Assembly (NCBI GenBank): GCA_027445725.1
Contig: DAIAVG010000103.1
Span: forward strand, 1-5,481
Source of the DNA: Acidithiobacillus sp.
GTDB taxonomy: Bacteria > Pseudomonadota > Gammaproteobacteria > Acidithiobacillales > Acidithiobacillaceae
Length of the DNA: 5,481 bases
Reading direction: 5' to 3'
A program made the position numbers and the translations under genes. Shown here piece after piece: positions 4,380-5,481 of the stretch (positions within the stretch are counted from its first letter, which is position 1; every line of letters begins with the position of its first letter). The notes below the pieces were generated by a model, which was not told the origin of the DNA, searched no databases, and saw nothing but the letters and a program-made list of their open reading frames with translations.

Positions 4380-5481
4380 ATGGCACTCATCGTACAGAAA
4401 TTTGGCGGTACTTCCGTGGGCAGCGTGGAACGCATCCGGGCCGTCGCGGAACGGGTCACGGCCAGTCATCGCGCCGGTCATCAGGTGGTGGTGGTGGTTT
4501 CCGCCATGTCGGGCGAGACGGACCGCCTCCTGCAACTGGCGCGCGCCCTGGCCGATGCCCCGGCCGAGCGCGAACTGGACACCCTGCTCAGCACCGGCGA
4601 GCAAGTGACCATTGCGCTGCTGAGCATGGCTCTGGAGAGCATCGGTCAACCCGCCATTTCGTTCACCGGCGGGCAGGTCGCCATCATGACCGATTCAGCC
4701 CATAACCGGGCACGCATCGAGCATATTGACGATCACAAGATCCGGGCGGCACTGGATGCCGGCAAGATTGTGGTCGTGGCGGGCTTTCAGGGGGTCGATC
4801 CGCATGGCAATATCACCACCCTGGGTCGCGGTGGTTCGGATACCACCGCCGTGGCCCTGGCGGCGGCGCTGCATGCCGATGAGTGCGATATTTTCACGGA
4901 CGTGGACGGCATTTACACCACCGACCCACGGGTGGAATCCCGGGCGCGCCGTCTGGATCGCATCACCTTTGAAGAAATGCTGGAAATGGCCAGCCTCGGT
5001 GCCAAGGTCCTGCAAACCCGCTCCGTCGAATTCGCCATGAAGTACCATGTTCCCGTGCGGGTCTTGTCGTCTTTTCAGGATGGTCCCGGCACCCTGGTCA
5101 CCAATGAGGAAAATTCTGTGGAAGCTCCCCGCGTCTCCGGCATCGCCTTCTCCCGCAATGAGGCGAAAATCACCGTCGTCGGCGTGCCCGACCATCCGGG
5201 CATCGCCTATGCCATTCTGGGTCCGATTTCTGCGGCCAATATCAATGTGGACGTGATTCTCCAGAACGTCTCGGAGGCGGGCAAGACCGACTTCACCTTC
5301 ACGGTGGACCGCAATGATTTCGCCAAGTCCCGCGATATTCTCCAGGGCGTGGCGCAGGTACTCGGCGCCGAGGACGTGCGGGGCGACACCCATATCGTCA
5401 AGGTTTCCGTGGTGGGCGTCGGGATGCGCTCCCATGCCGGCATCGCCGCCACCATGTTTGAAACCCTGGCGCGGGAAAACA
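4380..5481 (+). CDS. lysC: Aspartokinase (aspartate kinase), 3' end cut by the window
   Basis: Phosphorylates L-aspartate with ATP to give aspartyl-4-phosphate, the first step toward lysine, diaminopimelate (needed for peptidoglycan), threonine and methionine; acts in the cytoplasm. The frame starts with MALIVQKFGGTSVGS, the classic aspartokinase N-terminus with the KFGGTS motif at 7-12. It continues with VVVVVSAMSGETDRLL (36-51), STGEQ (71-75), TLGRGGSDTTA (147-157), FTDVDGIYTTDPR (172-184) and LEMASLGAKVLQTRSVEFA (201-219), all core amino-acid-kinase motifs. ACT regulatory domains begin at about residue 264 (ITVVGVPDHPG) and again near 341 (KVSVVGVGM), the usual site of feedback control by lysine and/or threonine. 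At least 367 codons are visible against about 405-415 typical for this monofunctional type, so roughly 40 are missing. No homoserine dehydrogenase part can be judged from the window, but the spacing fits LysC. ATG 4380 is the only sensible start, although it lacks a ribosome-binding site. Confidence 0.97.
   Translation, partial: MALIVQKFGGTSVGSVERIRAVAERVTASHRAGHQVVVVVSAMSGETDRLLQLARALADAPAERELDTLLSTGEQVTIALLSMALESIGQPAISFTGGQVAIMTDSAHNRARIEHIDDHKIRAALDAGKIVVVAGFQGVDPHGNITTLGRGGSDTTAVALAAALHADECDIFTDVDGIYTTDPRVESRARRLDRITFEEMLEMASLGAKVLQTRSVEFAMKYHVPVRVLSSFQDGPGTLVTNEENSVEAPRVSGIAFSRNEAKITVVGVPDHPGIAYAILGPISAANINVDVILQNVSEAGKTDFTFTVDRNDFAKSRDILQGVAQVLGAEDVRGDTHIVKVSVVGVGMRSHAGIAATMFETLAREN
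5106..5120 (+). promoter_or_regulatory. Internal ribosome-binding site and GTG start for the aspartokinase beta subunit
   Basis: GAGGA (5106-5110), a seven-base gap, and GTG (5118-5120), which is codon 247 in frame with lysC. The encoded product would begin at VEAPRVSGIAFSRNEAKIT and contain just the ACT regulatory domains. In alpha2-beta2 aspartokinases (Bacillus, Corynebacterium, Pseudomonas) the small subunit is made from an internal start at this position, usually an ATG before a similar sequence. The site is visible; its use is inferred. Confidence 0.55.

Noticed and set aside
4695..5435. A 246-codon open frame on the minus strand inside lysC
   Set aside because: It is fully antisense to an unmistakable aspartokinase and arises from high GC at third codon positions. 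No motif or ribosome-binding site supports it.
1..5481. CRISPR array, tRNA, rRNA or insertion-sequence ends
   Set aside because: No regularly spaced repeats, cloverleaf sequence, ribosomal RNA motif or matched terminal inverted repeats were seen on either strand.

Overview
The window looks like a chromosomal segment of a moderately GC-rich Gram-negative proteobacterium. The evidence is a Tad-type pseudopilin, periplasmic proteins with proteobacterial signal peptides, a CPVY-containing small inner-membrane protein, and an aspartokinase closest in its visible motifs to the proteobacterial monofunctional LysC type. The mixture reminds me of Acidithiobacillus, but that is a guess from memory and not shown by the sequence.

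Region 1 (5-3226) is a compact same-strand cluster of three exported or membrane proteins, separated by only 39 and 36 bases, each of the last two with a strong AGGAG ribosome-binding site. In order they are: a TadE/TadG-like pseudopilin; a two-domain periplasmic protein joining an N-terminal LprI-type (DUF1311) domain to a C-terminal pesticin-like muramidase domain; and a second LprI-domain protein, perhaps a lipoprotein, with an unassigned C-terminal half. This is the most interesting part. A family named for lysozyme inhibition occurs once fused to a predicted lysozyme and once as the next gene. It may be a self-restrained wall-opening enzyme for pilus assembly, or an exported muramidase with a protective partner. 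The catalytic part of the fusion is clearly more AT-rich than its surroundings, suggesting a mosaic origin.

Region 2 (3227-3958) is about 730 bases with no gene I can support. It holds short overlapping open frames on both strands, a perfect 16-base palindrome, and a plausible promoter at its right end. It may be decayed coding sequence.

Region 3 (3959-4180) is a 73-residue DUF2892/YgaP-transmembrane-domain-like inner-membrane protein, apparently with its own promoter.

Region 4 (4380 to the window end) is lysC, aspartokinase, cut off by the window edge after 367 codons. It lacks a Shine-Dalgarno sequence, but a -10-like hexamer lies so close to the ATG that the mRNA may be leaderless. Inside the gene, a GAGGA motif precedes an in-frame GTG at codon 247, exactly where the beta subunit of alpha2-beta2 aspartokinases starts. 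Regions 3 and 4 have no visible functional link to region 1.
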